A stretch of 64,000 nt of DNA, from NCBI RefSeq assembly GCF_030867145.1, contig NC_134434.1:3410001-3474000 (forward strand), in the 5' to 3' direction. This stretch comes from Opisthocomus hoazin. Taxonomy: Eukaryota; Chordata; Aves; Opisthocomiformes; Opisthocomidae. Shown one piece after another: positions 33,820 through 45,571 of this stretch. Made by a program: the position numbers and the translations under genes. The notes under the pieces were generated by a model. It saw only the letters and a list, made by a program, of their open reading frames with translations, did not search any database and was not told where the DNA came from. The stretch's first letter is position 1; each line of letters opens with the position of its first letter.

Positions 33820-33940
33820 GTCGGTCTGCCCAACGATGGGCAAAGCAGTTTCTTTCAGAGGGCAAGAGGAACAAGAAGGGAAAGAAGGAAGATCCAGGGA
33901 ACTCACCACATGCCCAGCCTCTCCTCCATCCTCTGGGAAG

Positions 33941-34135
33941 ATGATAGAGCAAAACATTTCCTGGAAGTACCTTCCAAACATAGGTGCCACAGGAAAGTGG
34001 TGGGGAGAAGTAAGCGTGGGTTTATGAAGGAGAAGTCAAGCTTAAGCAAGCTGGTAGCCCTCTACAGTCAGCTGACTAGCTTGGAGGAGAAGGGAAGAGC
34101 AGTGGATGTTGCTCACCTTGCCTTCAGTAAGGCTC
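33941..34135 (+). mobile_element. CR1 LINE RT fragment, T3
   Basis: Homologous to 17200-17394. Confidence 0.85.
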
Positions 34136-34236
34136 AGCCAGAGACAGGAATGAAAAACAATCTCCGCATAAACCCTTTTCCATCACAGAACATTGCACGT
34201 CTGATATTTGTATGGCAGGTATTGCCCTTACCCGTA

Positions 34237-34531
34237 CACAGAACCTCGGAATTGTTGGGATTGGAAGAGAACTCCTGAGATCCTTCAGCCCAAGCCAACT
34301 GCCCCGGCAGGGTCTACTTTAGCTGGTTGCTGAGGGCCTAGTGCAGTTGCGTTTTGAGTATCTGCAGGGATGGAGACTGCAGAACCTCTCTGGGCAATCT
34401 GGTCCACTGTTTGACCGCCCTCACGCTAGAGATGCAATTTCATGCATTTTAATTTGTGCCCATTTGCTCTTGCGCTGCTAGTTGCTACTGCTGAGAAGAG
34501 TCTGTCTCCCTCTTCGTTCCCTTCCATCAGG
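34237..34531 (-). mobile_element. CR1 LINE 3' end fragment, T3
   Basis: Homologous to 17496-17790. Confidence 0.85.
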
Positions 34532-36102
34532 TATGGGAAGAACCCCAGCTCTCACGGCCTGCCGTCATATTGCAGACGCACCAAGCCCTTAAGCAGCTTT
34601 GTGACAAGGCAGGGATCTGCAGGGAAGACCTGCAGTGTGGAGGCAGGAGCAGCCAGCAGCCAGCCATGCCTGCCAGCGGTGTGCTGTCCCAGGGGGTCAG
34701 GAGCGACGTAGCAGGGGTCAGAGCGACTGGGACAATCCAGCGTGGTTATGACAGGCACAGAGGTGCCCGGAGACTCCCTCTTCCTGCCCACATGACCTCC
34801 CCTCTCTTACACACGTTTGCACTTCTGCCTCTCTGACCACCGGTCTCCCTCTCCCAGACCCTGGACATTACCTTGGGATACCTCTTCCCCACAACCGTGG
34901 GCCTCTTGCTCTCCCCGCCCTGCTGTCCTCTGGGCACACTTCCCACGAGTGTGGCACTCCCGAGGATGCCGCGTGTCTTATGGTGTGAGCAGCTGTGAGC
35001 AGCATGCCTGGACACACCAGCGTGCAGAGAAGATGCAGGAAGAAGAGGCTGGGGCTTTGCTGAGGGCCTGAGAGCTCAGAATGCTGCTGAGCCCACCCCC
35101 GTAGCCACCCCTCCGGCAGCCTGGCATATCCCTAAGGCCTGAGAGCCAGCTGAACGGGACCACTGCTCCCACGGCCAGTGCGGCTGGGTCTGAATCCAGA
35201 GGGAGGGTCTGTGAGAGAGGAGAAAGGGGCTGCCTGCTGCGGAGAGGTCAGCTGCTTCAGCGGTGCCTTAATCTCACCTGGCCAGCCTCAGGGAAGCAAA
35301 GAAGAGCAGAACTCTTGCTCATCAACAGGCGAGCTTGGCGGTTTGGACAGCCAGCAGCATCCCTTTCTGGGTGGTGGCTGCTGAACCCAGAAGCCCAGCA
35401 GAGCTCAGGCTGCCACAGCTCCACGGCCTCAGGCCCAGCCAACAATCAGGGCAATTCTGTGATTCTAGGAATGTCTGGGCTTCCTTCATACTTTGTTTTG
35501 TGTCTTTCGAGGTGTGCCAAAGAGCAATGGGGCTCCTTCCACACTGGTTCTCACCTGAGACACTGGCCTCGTCCCTATTGCTACGGGATGTCAGCGGGGA
35601 GAGACGAGGCTCTCTCAAACCCAGGAACTCTGGAGAAACCTGTAGTTTTACCAAGGGAGGAACCCTTTTGGATACTCAGCTAAAGGGCTTTGGAGAAGAG
35701 GGGAGAAGGAGACACGACTCTCTTGCCAAGCTGATGCCCAATGTCTTTAATGAGAAAATCAAAGGAAAATGGAAACGACGAGAGCTTAAGCAATGCAGTT
35801 TGGAGGCTGAGTAAAGCTCATCCAACTGCCCTTCAAGGCTCCGGCAATCATGCATCACCTAGACCCGTTGCTACGGAAGGAAGGAGGAGGCATTTTCAGG
35901 GTCGCATAAGGCAAAGCAGAGCAAGAGGCGGAAAGAGAGAGGCTTCGTTGGGAAGAGGAGGAAGGCCAGCACCGGCTCCTTCCTGCAGGCAGAGCGCTGG
36001 GAGCTCGGCTCCTCTGCAGACCACGGCCGTGCTCGCAGGGCTGGCTCCAGGGCTTTCCTCGAGGCTCAGGGCGCTCAACCGCGGGCAGGCAATCCACGGG
36101 CT

Positions 36103-36432
36103 TCAGCATAAGAGATTGCCCCGTCCCAGAGGCCCACAGAGCCCACGGCCCAGACCGTACCACCCAAAGCCCCCCAGACCCAGGGAGCCCCCAGAAGCGA
36201 TGGGCACACTGGCAGCGCTGAGAGAGCTCCCCACGGCAGCCGACGCGCTGGATCCCACGGCTGTGCTCTGAGGGAAGGAGCTGAGGATTGGGCCGGGCAG
36301 CGTCACCAGGACTGGCGAGGGCTGGATCGTAACGCTGGAGTCGGCGCACCGGAGGACGCACGGCTCGTTGCAGCTGTTGGCAAGCGGGGCTGGGCCGCAG
36401 GCAGCTGGCGCGCACGGGCTGTAGCACGACAT
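36103..36432 (-). CDS. Feather beta-keratin, gene 7
   Basis: Identical 109-residue product. One 5'-UTR substitution at 36439 (CTGGTGG, others CTGGCGG). Type B intron 36454-36748; poly(A) signal 35751-35746. The 3' flank near 35,515-35,530 differs from most copies (CCAAAGAGCAATGG). Confidence 0.95.
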   Translation of the reverse strand: MSCYSPCAPAACGPAPLANSCNEPCVLRCADSSVTIQPSPVLVTLPGPILSSFPQSTAVGSSASAAVGSSLSAASVPIASGGSLGLGGFGWYGLGRGLCGPLGRGNLLC

Positions 36433-36748
36433 GTCTGGTGGAGAGTGGCGACCCTGCAAGACCGGGTGGGAGCAGAGGGCATTAGCTCTCAGGCCCTTTC
36501 AGACCCCCAGCTCTTCTACTGCAGACCAAGAGGCTCCCGCCTCTTGGCATCGGGCTGTTTGCTTCCTGATCATCAGCCCTTGTCGCGAGCCTTGGAAAGA
36601 AAGGCGGCTGGCAAAGAAACCAACCAACGCCGCGTTTCACATCCTAGACCATCCAGCGAGCACAAGGGAGGAAAACAGCATGCATCCCTCTCCACAAAAT
36701 CTGTCCTGCCAACCGAGGAGAGAAGAGGCAAAATGAACTGAGACTCAC

Positions 36749-37029
36749 CAACTTCACAGAGCAGAGGAAGGCACGAGGAGAGGATAGAGGAGCTGGGAGC
36801 TGGGCACACTTTTATAGTGCGTCCCAGAGCCCCAGGGGAGCTGAACAACGACACAAACACGAAGCATGTTGAGAAACAGCACTTTTGGCTCCTCAAAGCT
36901 CTGCTGGTAGATGAAAAACATGCCTCTTTTGCCTGAAATGATTGGCTCCCTTTTCATCCTGGCCAGCACTGCAGTGATTTTGTCGACAGCAATTTTGTTT
37001 CTTCCCCAGACCAATGCTCATTTGAGGTC
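36749..37029 (-). promoter_or_regulatory. Type B promoter and first exon, gene 7
   Basis: TATAAAAG at 36816-36809; distal GACCTCAAATG at 37029-37019. Confidence 0.8.
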
Positions 37030-39530
37030 TGATTCCAGTTGCTGGGGAAGCCTGCCAGCAGAATCAGGCCACGAGTAGGCGTTGTGCACGTCCTGCCCTC
37101 CCTGGGGAACATGACCACTGCTTGCTGAGGACTTTGCCTGGGGAGCATGCCTGAAGGCCACCCCGCTCATAAAGGTCTCTCTTTGATGGGTTGAGGCTAG
37201 AAAGCTGCTCAGAGACCAGGCAACCCTCTGCAGGATGGCTGTTGCGCTGAGGGACAGAGAACAGAGGAGACTCGGGGTGATCGGAAGGTGATGGTCCAAC
37301 AAGGCCCTCCTGCGGTCTGGAGTGAAAGCCCGTCGCATGCAGGGATGGGGACACGGAGGCCTTTGCTGGAGCGGATGAGGCTACCCGGTAGCAGATCTCC
37401 GCTGCCCTTGGGCCTCGGTGATGCACACACTTTCCAGGCACGCAAAGGGAGCCCAGCAGTTCAGCTGTTGTCTTTGTGCCTGAAAGCGAGCCATCACCAA
37501 GTGGACCTGTTTGCTTTGGCGCAGTCTTCCCAAACAACACGCATCTTTGCATCATTGCCAGGTGGCTTGTTCAGGTCAGTGACCCAGAAGGCCTGGCTTG
37601 TTTTCCCTGGCTCAGGGACGCATTGGCACATCCAGGGCATTCGGGGCCCTGTAATTGCAAGGTGGCACCAGCAGACCACCTCGGAGTCACCTGTGAGTCA
37701 CGACAAAGTGCTGAGGATCCACCTGGTGCAAGTGATCCATGCACTGGCATCAGGGGCTCTGGGGGAAATGGATTCAGAGCTGCAGAGGACCCTAGGCGCA
37801 ACCTCACGTCCGCATTCCTGCAGAACTGCAGCTTTGGGTAGAGTGTTGTCATGGCTGTTAGCGTCTTGCCCAACCACTTGTTGACTCCTGGAAATCCTGG
37901 CAAGCTCCTTGGTGAAACAGCAGCCAAAGGAGGGCAGAACGAACGTGCCCTGATGTTGCCACCCCCGGACGTTTCTGGAGCAGAGACCAAACGGAGGAAA
38001 GCTGCCGCCCCTGCGTGTCCAGGGCCTGGGGAGCCTGCTTTGTTGAACACACCCGTGTGACAGAGCAGCGGACTGAGGCTGCGGCCATTCAGTGGCACCA
38101 GAGCGTGCCCCTGCTACCGTACGAGACCGAGGGGAGACTGTGCCTGTCTGGAAAGGCCTGGGAGGAGCTCAAAGGCCAGGTGTGTGCTGCCAGCCCTGAG
38201 AGCTGCCAGGAGCAAGCCTCTGACTGCCTGTGCTGCTTGGGAAGATGGGCCACGCTGTCACGCGGGTGGCCATGCTGTTTGGAGGCAGAGTCTAGAAGGA
38301 GGCTGTTGTCTTCTCCTGCAAAGGACTGATGGCTCTGTCTCACTTCTGCCGTCGTTTCCAGCAGCGCCATGCTCTGGGGCTGTTGTGCCATCCTGCTGGA
38401 AGAGTCGACGCAGTGCCACAGCTCACAGCTCACAACTGAAGGGCAGCAAAGAGGCTACCCATCGCTTCCAGCCCCCAAAGCCCCAAGATGCGGCCCCTTG
38501 AGACATGGCCCAGCCCAGCAGAAGCGCCACGGGTTGCTCTCCCTTTGGGCAATTGAGAGGTGATGGAAAGAGGAGCAGACGCCAGGACAGACACTCCGCT
38601 CCTCACGTAGCCTCCTCTGCCACCACACAGGAGCAGGACTCAGCCCCTCACAGCTCCACTACAGCAGGCAGTGAGTGCCGTCGCCGGGCTGCTCTTGTCC
38701 TTGGCCTGCCATCCTGTCCTGCTGCTGGATGCGGGAAGGGCGGGGAGGCATTCCTCTGCCGCATGAGGAGCCTGGCATTTGCTGCGCCCGAGCAAAGCTG
38801 AGGCAGCGGGACAGGGCACATGCATTCACCTGCCTCAGCAGGTGTGCGGTAACACCTGAGGGCAGGAAGCGGACAGCACAGGCCCAGGCTTGCTCTGCAA
38901 GATGCCTTCTGCTTTGCACTGCAGCCACAAGAGGACATGTCCTGCCCAGGGCTACCAAGGCCACCACAAGTGAAAAGCACCTTCAGCCAAATGCCTAGCA
39001 GTTTACTCCTCAGCCACTTTGACCTTGCACCCTTGGGGCAGACTGCCCACTTGGAGAACGAGAATTTTGAGACTCAGAGTTGACACGTTTCCACAGAACA
39101 AGACCTTTTCTCCTTTGTTTTGAGGCCGCCAACAAGCTACCTGGCCCCCTCTAAGAATGGTCCCCGTGCCCCCATCCCTTCACACTACGGCACTTCTCTC
39201 CATCGCAGAAAGGGTCCTTCTCTGGGCTTCACCTTCCAACCACTCTGGGGATCGGAGTCCCGTCCTTTCTGTGTCGCTGGGACAGACAGGCAGCCAGCCA
39301 GCCGAGGCTTAGCTGATTGCTGAGCCCTTCCAGGGCCCTGCAGGACCTTATGTTTTGCAGGGTCAGCCTCAGCCCTGCAACCGGAGACCCACGTGAGTAG
39401 CCTTCTTCAGGAGTGCTCCACAGCTGAAAGAGGCCTGGCTGAGGCTGGTAGTCACCTTCCCCAGCAAGGATGCGCTCAACCATGGACAGGGCCTGCAGCT
39501 ACTGAAACCCTTTCCCGGGAACTGGCATGG

Positions 39531-39804
39531 GACCTCAAATGACCACGGCTTTGAGCAGCTGACATCTACTGCATCACTGTGCTTGCACCCAATAGGGAAC
39601 TGCAAGCCAGACCTTTCAGATCAAAGAGACAAGTTCTTCATCTCTTGGCTGTGCTTTGCAAGCCTCAAATTGCTCTTTGTTCACGTGCTTCACAAAGAAG
39701 GCGTGTTCCAGGTCTTCTGAGGCGCTGGCTGACCGTATAAAAAGCCTGTGTCACTCCAGGCCCTTCCATCCACATCTCCTCCCTTGCTCTCCACGGTGAA
39801 CTTG
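39531..39804 (+). promoter_or_regulatory. Type A promoter and first exon, gene 8
   Basis: TATAAAAA at 39736-39743; distal GACCTCAAATG at 39531-39541; donor at 39805. Confidence 0.8.
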
Positions 39805-40259
39805 GTAAGTCTGAACTCACTCCTTCTCATCCTGCTGGTAGGATGTCTGTCAGGTGAACGGCTTCCCTTCTGTGCATGGTCCTTCTGGGACTTGGTGCAG
39901 GCTTGAAAATACACTGTGCTACCCTCTTCTAGGAGGTGAGTTGGTGAGGGAAGACGGAAGGCTTTGTTCCCTTCCAACAGGGAGTCAGTTGGGATCTTTT
40001 GTAGCAGTGGCTCTGCTGAAGTCCGAGCCTGGATGACCAGTACTGTCTAACGCGTCACCAGGTGCTTCCTCGCCCATCCACAGTGCAGCAGCGAGCTGCC
40101 TTGGTCACCTTTGGCACAGAAGGGAACTTCTGAGGGACATCCAGGCCGACCCAGGCACTGTTGGTTCTCGGGGGAGCCGAGACGGGGAGCTGAAAGGGCC
40201 TGAGAGCTAATGCCCTCTGCTCCCACCCGGTCTTGCAGGGTCGCCACTCTCCGCCAGAC

Positions 40260-40589
40260 ATGTCGTGCTACAGCCCGTGCGCGCCAGCTGCCTGCGGCCC
40301 AGCCCCGCTTGCCAACAGCTGCAACGAGCCGTGCGTCCTCCGGTGCGCCGACTCCAGCGTTACGATCCAGCCCTCGCCAGTCCTGGTGACGCTGCCCGGC
40401 CCAATCCTCAGCTCCTTCCCTCAGAGCACAGCCGTGGGATCCAGCGCGTCGGCTGCCGTGGGGAGCTCTCTCAGCGCTGCCAGTGTGCCCATCGCTTCTG
40501 GGGGCTCCCTGGGTCTGGGGGGCTTTGGGTGGTACGGTCTGGGCCGTGGGCTCTGTGGGCCTCTGGGACGGGGCAATCTCTTATGCTGA
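40260..40589 (+). CDS. Feather beta-keratin, gene 8
   Basis: Identical 109-residue product. Type A intron 39805-40238; poly(A) signal 40941-40946. Duplicate partner of gene 12. Confidence 0.95.
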   Translation: MSCYSPCAPAACGPAPLANSCNEPCVLRCADSSVTIQPSPVLVTLPGPILSSFPQSTAVGSSASAAVGSSLSAASVPIASGGSLGLGGFGWYGLGRGLCGPLGRGNLLC

Positions 40590-41876
40590 AGCCCGTGGAT
40601 TGCCTGCCCGCGGTCGAGCGCCCTGAGCCTCGAGGAAAGCCCTGGAGCCAGCCCTGCGAGCACGGCCGTGGTCTGCAGAGGAGCCGAGCTCCCAGCGCTC
40701 TGCCTGCAGGAAGGAGCCGCTGCTGGCCTTCCTCCTCTTCCCAACGAAGCCTCTCTCTTTCCGCCTCTTGCTCTGCTTTGCCTTATGCTCCCCTGCAAAT
40801 GCCTCCTCCTTCCTTCCGTAGCAACGGGTCTAGGTGATGCGTGATTGCCGGAGCCTTGAAGGGCAGTTGGATGAGCTTTACTCAGCCTCCCAACTGCATT
40901 GCTTAAGCTCTCGTCGTTTCCATTTTCCTTTGATTTTCTCATTAAAGACATTGGGCATCAGCTTGGCAAGAGAGTCGTGTCTCCTTCTCCCCTCTTCTCC
41001 AAAGCCCTTTAGCTGAGTATCCAAAAGGGTTCCTCCCTTGGTAAAACTACAGGTTTCTCCAGAGTTCCTGGGTTTGAGAGAGCCTCGTCTCTCCCCGCTG
41101 ACATCCCGTAGCAATGGGGACGAGGCCAGTGTCTCAGGTGAGAACTGGTGTGGAAGGAGCCCCATCACTTGTCGGCACACCTCGAAGGCCACAAAACAAA
41201 GTATGAAGGAAGTCCAGATTTTCTGTTGAATGTCCCCGTGCTGCATTGATCACAGCAGGGACTCAACAGACTGCTGGATTAACGAGAGCCAATGATGGCC
41301 GTGGCTACTTTGTTACGGAAGTCTTTGTTTAGGACGTGGGAAGCGAATCCCAGGACATTTTCATAGCCACAATGGGGAGTGAATGCCAGCAGTGTGTGGA
41401 AGCAGCTTGGCAGAGCATTGCATTTCCCAGGCCAGTCCTCCCTCGTGCCGTGGGCTCCTGCGCCAGAGACAGTCCTGAATCTGCAAGTGCCCCTTGTTCA
41501 CCTGGCCAAGGCTGAGGCACATGCTGCGTCCTGGTGAGAAGTGGACCAGTCAAGTGGGAGTGAATCCTGTCCCTGTGAGGTGGTGGTATCCTTCCAGAAG
41601 GCAACGGGAATGTGGCTGGTGGCAAATTAATCTCAAAGTGAGGGTCAAGTCCTTTGGAGGTGCGAAGCCACTGCAGGGTCACTGTCCCGTGCTCCTTGCC
41701 AGGAAGGAGCATGGGGCTGTGCTGTTCAGTCACCTTCTGATGTGAACGCAAGCACCTGTTTCCCAAAGGTCCCTGGAGCACAGCCAGCTGTCGGGAAAGT
41801 GGAGCAGTGGCAAAAGGCAAAATCTGGAGCCCGGCTCCTTCTCTCCAATGTCAAACAGTATGAAATGGTGTATGTG

Positions 41877-42042
41877 CCAGGAGCAGGAGAAGGAGCAGCT
41901 GGAGCAGCAAGCTGAGGAGCAGCGTCAGCGGCAGTGGCACCCGTGTCAGTTGCAGGAGCAGGAGAAGCAGCAGCAGGAGCAGGAGCAGTGTCAGCGGCAG
42001 CCGTGGCAGGCGTGGCGGCAGCAGCAGCAGCAGCAGCAGCAT
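41877..42042. repeat. GAGCAG-rich minisatellite, T4
   Basis: One ~70-bp unit fewer than T1-T3. Confidence 0.85.
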
Positions 42043-42045
42043 GCT

Positions 42046-42127
42046 GACGAGGTGGCCGAGTGGTGAAGGCGATGGACTGCTAATCCATTGTGCTCTGCAC
42101 GCGTGGGTTCGAATCCCATCCTCGTCG
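42046..42127 (+). tRNA. tRNA-Ser(GCT), copy 4
   Basis: Same 82-nt sequence as copy 1. Confidence 0.9.
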
Positions 42128-42349
42128 GTCGGTCTGTCTGCCCAACGATGGGCAAAGTAGTTTCTTTCGGAGTGCGAGCAGCTTGACGACTGCGCCCCTA
42201 AGCAAGCCCATGTTTTGTGAGGAGAGTTGCCTGAAAAGAACTGGCAATGTCGTCTTCTGTCTCCACATGGGCAAGAGGAACAAGAAGGGAAGGAAGGAAG
42301 ATCCAGGGAACTCACCGCATGCCCAGCCTCTCCTCCATCCTCTGGGAAG

Positions 42350-42544
42350 ATGATAGAGCAAAACATTTCCTGGAAGTACCTTCCAAACATAGGTGCCACA
42401 GGAAAGTGGTGGGGAGAAGTAAGCGTGGGTTTATGAAGGAGAAGTCAAGCTTAAGCAAGCTGGTAGCCCTCTACAGTCAGATGACTAGCTTGGAGGAGAA
42501 GGGAAGAGCAGTGGATGTTGCTCACCTTGCCTTCAGTAAGGCTC
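42350..42544 (+). mobile_element. CR1 LINE RT fragment, T4
   Basis: Homologous to 17200-17394. Confidence 0.85.
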
Positions 42545-42646
42545 AGCCAGAGACAGGAATGAAAAACAATCTCCGCGTAAACCCTTTTCCATCACAGAAC
42601 ATTGCACGTCCGATTTTCTTTATGGCAGGTATTGCCCTTACCCGTA

Positions 42647-42941
42647 CACAGAACCTCGGAATTGTTGGGATTGGAAGAGAGCTCCTGACATCCTTCAGCC
42701 CAAGCCAACTGCCCCGGCAGAGTCTACTTCAGCTGGTTGCTGAGGGCCTAGTGCAGTTGCGTTTTGAGTATCTGCAGGGATGGAGACTGCAGAACCTCTC
42801 TGGGCAATCTGGTCCACTGTTTGACCGCCCTCACGCTGGAGATGCAATTTCATGCATTTTAATTTGTGCCCATTTGCTCTTGCGCTGCTAGTTGCTACTG
42901 CTGAGAAGAGTCTGTCTCCCTCTTCGTTCCCTTCCATCAGG
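42647..42941 (-). mobile_element. CR1 LINE 3' end fragment, T4
   Basis: Homologous to 17496-17790. Confidence 0.85.
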
Positions 42942-44512
42942 TATGGGAAGAACCCCAGCTCTCACGGCCTGCCGTCATATTTCAGACGCACCAAGCCCTT
43001 AAGCAGCTTTGTGACAAGGCAGGGATCTGCAGGGAAGACCTGCAGTGTGGAGGCAGGAGCAGCCAGCAGCCAGCCATGCCTGCCAGCGGTGTGCTGTCCC
43101 AGGGGGTCAGGAGCAACGTAGCAGGGGTCAGAGCGACTGGGACAATCCAGCGTGGTTATGAAAGGCACAGAGGTGCCCGGAGAATCCCTCTTCCTGCCCA
43201 CACGACCTCCCCTCTCTTACACACGTTTGCACTTCTGCCTCTCTGACCACCGGTCTCCCTCTCCCAGACCCTGGACATTACCTTGGGATACCTCTTCCCC
43301 ACAACCGTGGGCCTCTTGCTCTCCCCGCCCTGCTGTCCTCTGGGCACACTTCCCAGGAGTGTGGCACTCCCGAGGATGCCGCGTGTCTTATGGTGTGAGC
43401 AGCTGTGAGCAGCATGCCTGGACACACCAGCGTGCAGACAAGAGGCAGGAAGAAGAGGCTGGGGCTTTGCTGAGGGCCTGAGAGCTCAGAATGCTGCTGA
43501 GCCCACCCCCGTAGCCACCCCTCCGGCAGCCTGGCATATCCCTAAGGCCTGAGAGCCAGCTGAACGGGACCACTGCTCCCACGGCCAGTGCGGCTGGGTC
43601 TGAATCCAGAGGGAGGGTCTGTGAGAGATGAGAAAGGGGCTGCCTGCTGCGGAGAGGTCAGCTGCTTCAGCGGCGCCTTAATCTCACCTGGCCAGCCTCA
43701 GGGAAGCAAAGAAGAGCAGAACTCTTGCTCATCAACAGGCGAGCTTGGCGGTTTGGACAGCCAGCAGCATCCCTTTCCGGCTGGTGGCTGCTGAACCCAG
43801 AAGCCCAGCAGAGCTCAGGCTGCCACAGCTCCACGGCCTCAGGCCCAGCCAAAAATCAGGGCAATTCTGTGATTCTAGGAATGTCTGGGCTTCCTTCATA
43901 CTTTGTTTTGTGGCCTTCAAGGTGTGCCGACGAGTGATGGGGCTCCTTCCACACCAGTTCTCACCTGAGACACTGGCCTCGTCCCCATTGCTACGGGATG
44001 TCAGCGGGGAGAGACAAGGCTCTCTCAAACCCAGGAACTCTGGAGAAACCTGTAGTTTTACCAAGGGAGGAACCCTTTTGGATACTCAGCTAAAGGGCTT
44101 TGGAGAAGAGGGGAGAAGGAGACACGACTCTCTTGCCAAGCTGATGCCCAATGTCTTTAATGAGAAAATCAAAGGAAAATGGAAACGACGAGAGCTTAAG
44201 CAATGCAGTTTGGAGGCTGAGTAAAGGTCATCCAACTGCCCTTCAAGGCTCCGGCAATCATGCATCACCTAGACCCGTTGCTACGGAAGGAAGGAGGAGG
44301 CATTTGCAGGGTCGCATAAGGCAAAACAGAGCAAGAGGTGAAAAGAGAGAGGCTTCGTTGGGAAGAGGAGGAAGGCCAGCAGCGGCTCCTTCCTGCAGGC
44401 AGAGCGCTGGGAGCTCGGCTCCTCTGCAGACCACGGCCGTGCTCGCAGGGCTGGCTCCAGGGCTTTCCTCGAGGCTCAGGGCGCTCGACCGCGGGCAGGC
44501 AATCCACGGGCT

Positions 44513-44842
44513 TCAGCATAAGAGATTGCCCCGTCCCAGAGGCCCACAGAGCCCACGGCCCAGACCGTACCACCCAAAGCCCCCCAGACCCAGGGAGCCC
44601 CCAGAAGCGATGGGCACACTGGCAGCGCTGAGAGAGCTCCCCACGGCAGCCGACGCGCTGGATCCCACGGCTGTGCTCTGAGGGAAGGAGCTGAGGATTG
44701 GGCCGGGCAGCGTCACCAGGACTGGCGAGGGCTGGATCGTAACGCTGGAGTCGGCGCACCGGAGGACGCACGGCTCGTTGCAGCTGTTGGCAAGCGGGGC
44801 TGGGCCGCAGGCAGCTGGCGCGCACGGGCTGTAGCACGACAT
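44513..44842 (-). CDS. Feather beta-keratin, gene 9 (type A promoter on minus gene)
   Basis: Identical 109-residue product, but upstream DNA is type A: intron 44864-45297 (434 bp). The earlier minus-strand genes (1, 3, 5, 7) all have type B. The switch occurs at the module edge (44912/44913), 48 bp inside the intron. Poly(A) signal 44161-44156. Confidence 0.95.
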   Translation of the reverse strand: MSCYSPCAPAACGPAPLANSCNEPCVLRCADSSVTIQPSPVLVTLPGPILSSFPQSTAVGSSASAAVGSSLSAASVPIASGGSLGLGGFGWYGLGRGLCGPLGRGNLLC

Positions 44843-45297
44843 GTCTGGCGGAGAGTGGCGACCCTGCAAGACCGGGTGGGAGCAGAGGGCATTAGCTCTC
44901 AGGCCCTTTCAGCTCCCCATCTCGGCTCCCCCGAGAACCAACAGTGCCTGGGTCGGCCTGGATGTCCCTCAAAAGTTCCCTTCTGTGCCAAAGGTGACCA
45001 AGGCAGCTCGCTGCTGCACTGTGGATGGGTGAGGAAGCACCTGGTGACGCGTTAGATAGCACTGGTCATCCAGGCTCGGACTTCAGCAGAGCCACTGCTA
45101 TAAAAGATCCCAACTGACTCCCTGTTGGAAGGGAACAAAGCCTTCCGTCTTCCCTCACCGACTCACCTCCTAGAAGAGGGTAGCACAGTGTATTTTCAAG
45201 CCTGCACCAAGTCCCAGAAGGACCATGCACAGAAGGGAAGCCGTTCACCTGACAGACATCCTACCAGCAGGATGAGAAGGAGTGAGTTCAGACTTAC

Positions 45298-45571
45298 CAA
45301 GTTCACCGTGGAGAGCAAGGGAGGAGATGTGGATGGAAGGGCCTGGAGTGACACAGGCTTTTTATACGGTCAGCCAGCACCTCAGGAGACCTGGAACACG
45401 CCTTCTTTGTGAAGCACGTGAACAAAGAGCAATTTGAGGCTTGCAAAGCACAGCCAAGAGATGAAGAACTTGTCTCTTTGATCTGAAAGGTCTGGCTTGC
45501 AGTTCCCTATTGGGTGCAAGCACAGTGATGCAGTAGATGTCAGCTGCTCAAAGCCATGGTCATTTGAGGTC
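45298..45571 (-). promoter_or_regulatory. Type A promoter and first exon, gene 9 (inverted)
   Basis: TATAAAAA at 45366-45359; distal GACCTCAAATG at 45571-45561; donor at 45297. An additional TATAAAAG, antisense to the gene, lies in the intron at 45099-45106. Confidence 0.8.

Larger units (their letters stand above)
32848..35473. other. Tail-to-tail spacer T3
   Basis: 2,626 bp, order as T1. Four bases (TCTG) are missing just after the tRNA. Confidence 0.75.
36503..40189. other. Head-to-head spacer H4 (B left, A right)
   Basis: 3,687 bp; nearly identical to H6 at an offset of 16,735 bp. Confidence 0.7.
41219..43883. other. Tail-to-tail spacer T4 with ~97 extra bp
   Basis: 2,665 bp. Order as T1, but the minisatellite is shortest and ~97 bp (about 42,169-42,268) absent from T1-T3 and T5 lies 42 bp after the tRNA. 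Confidence 0.75.
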
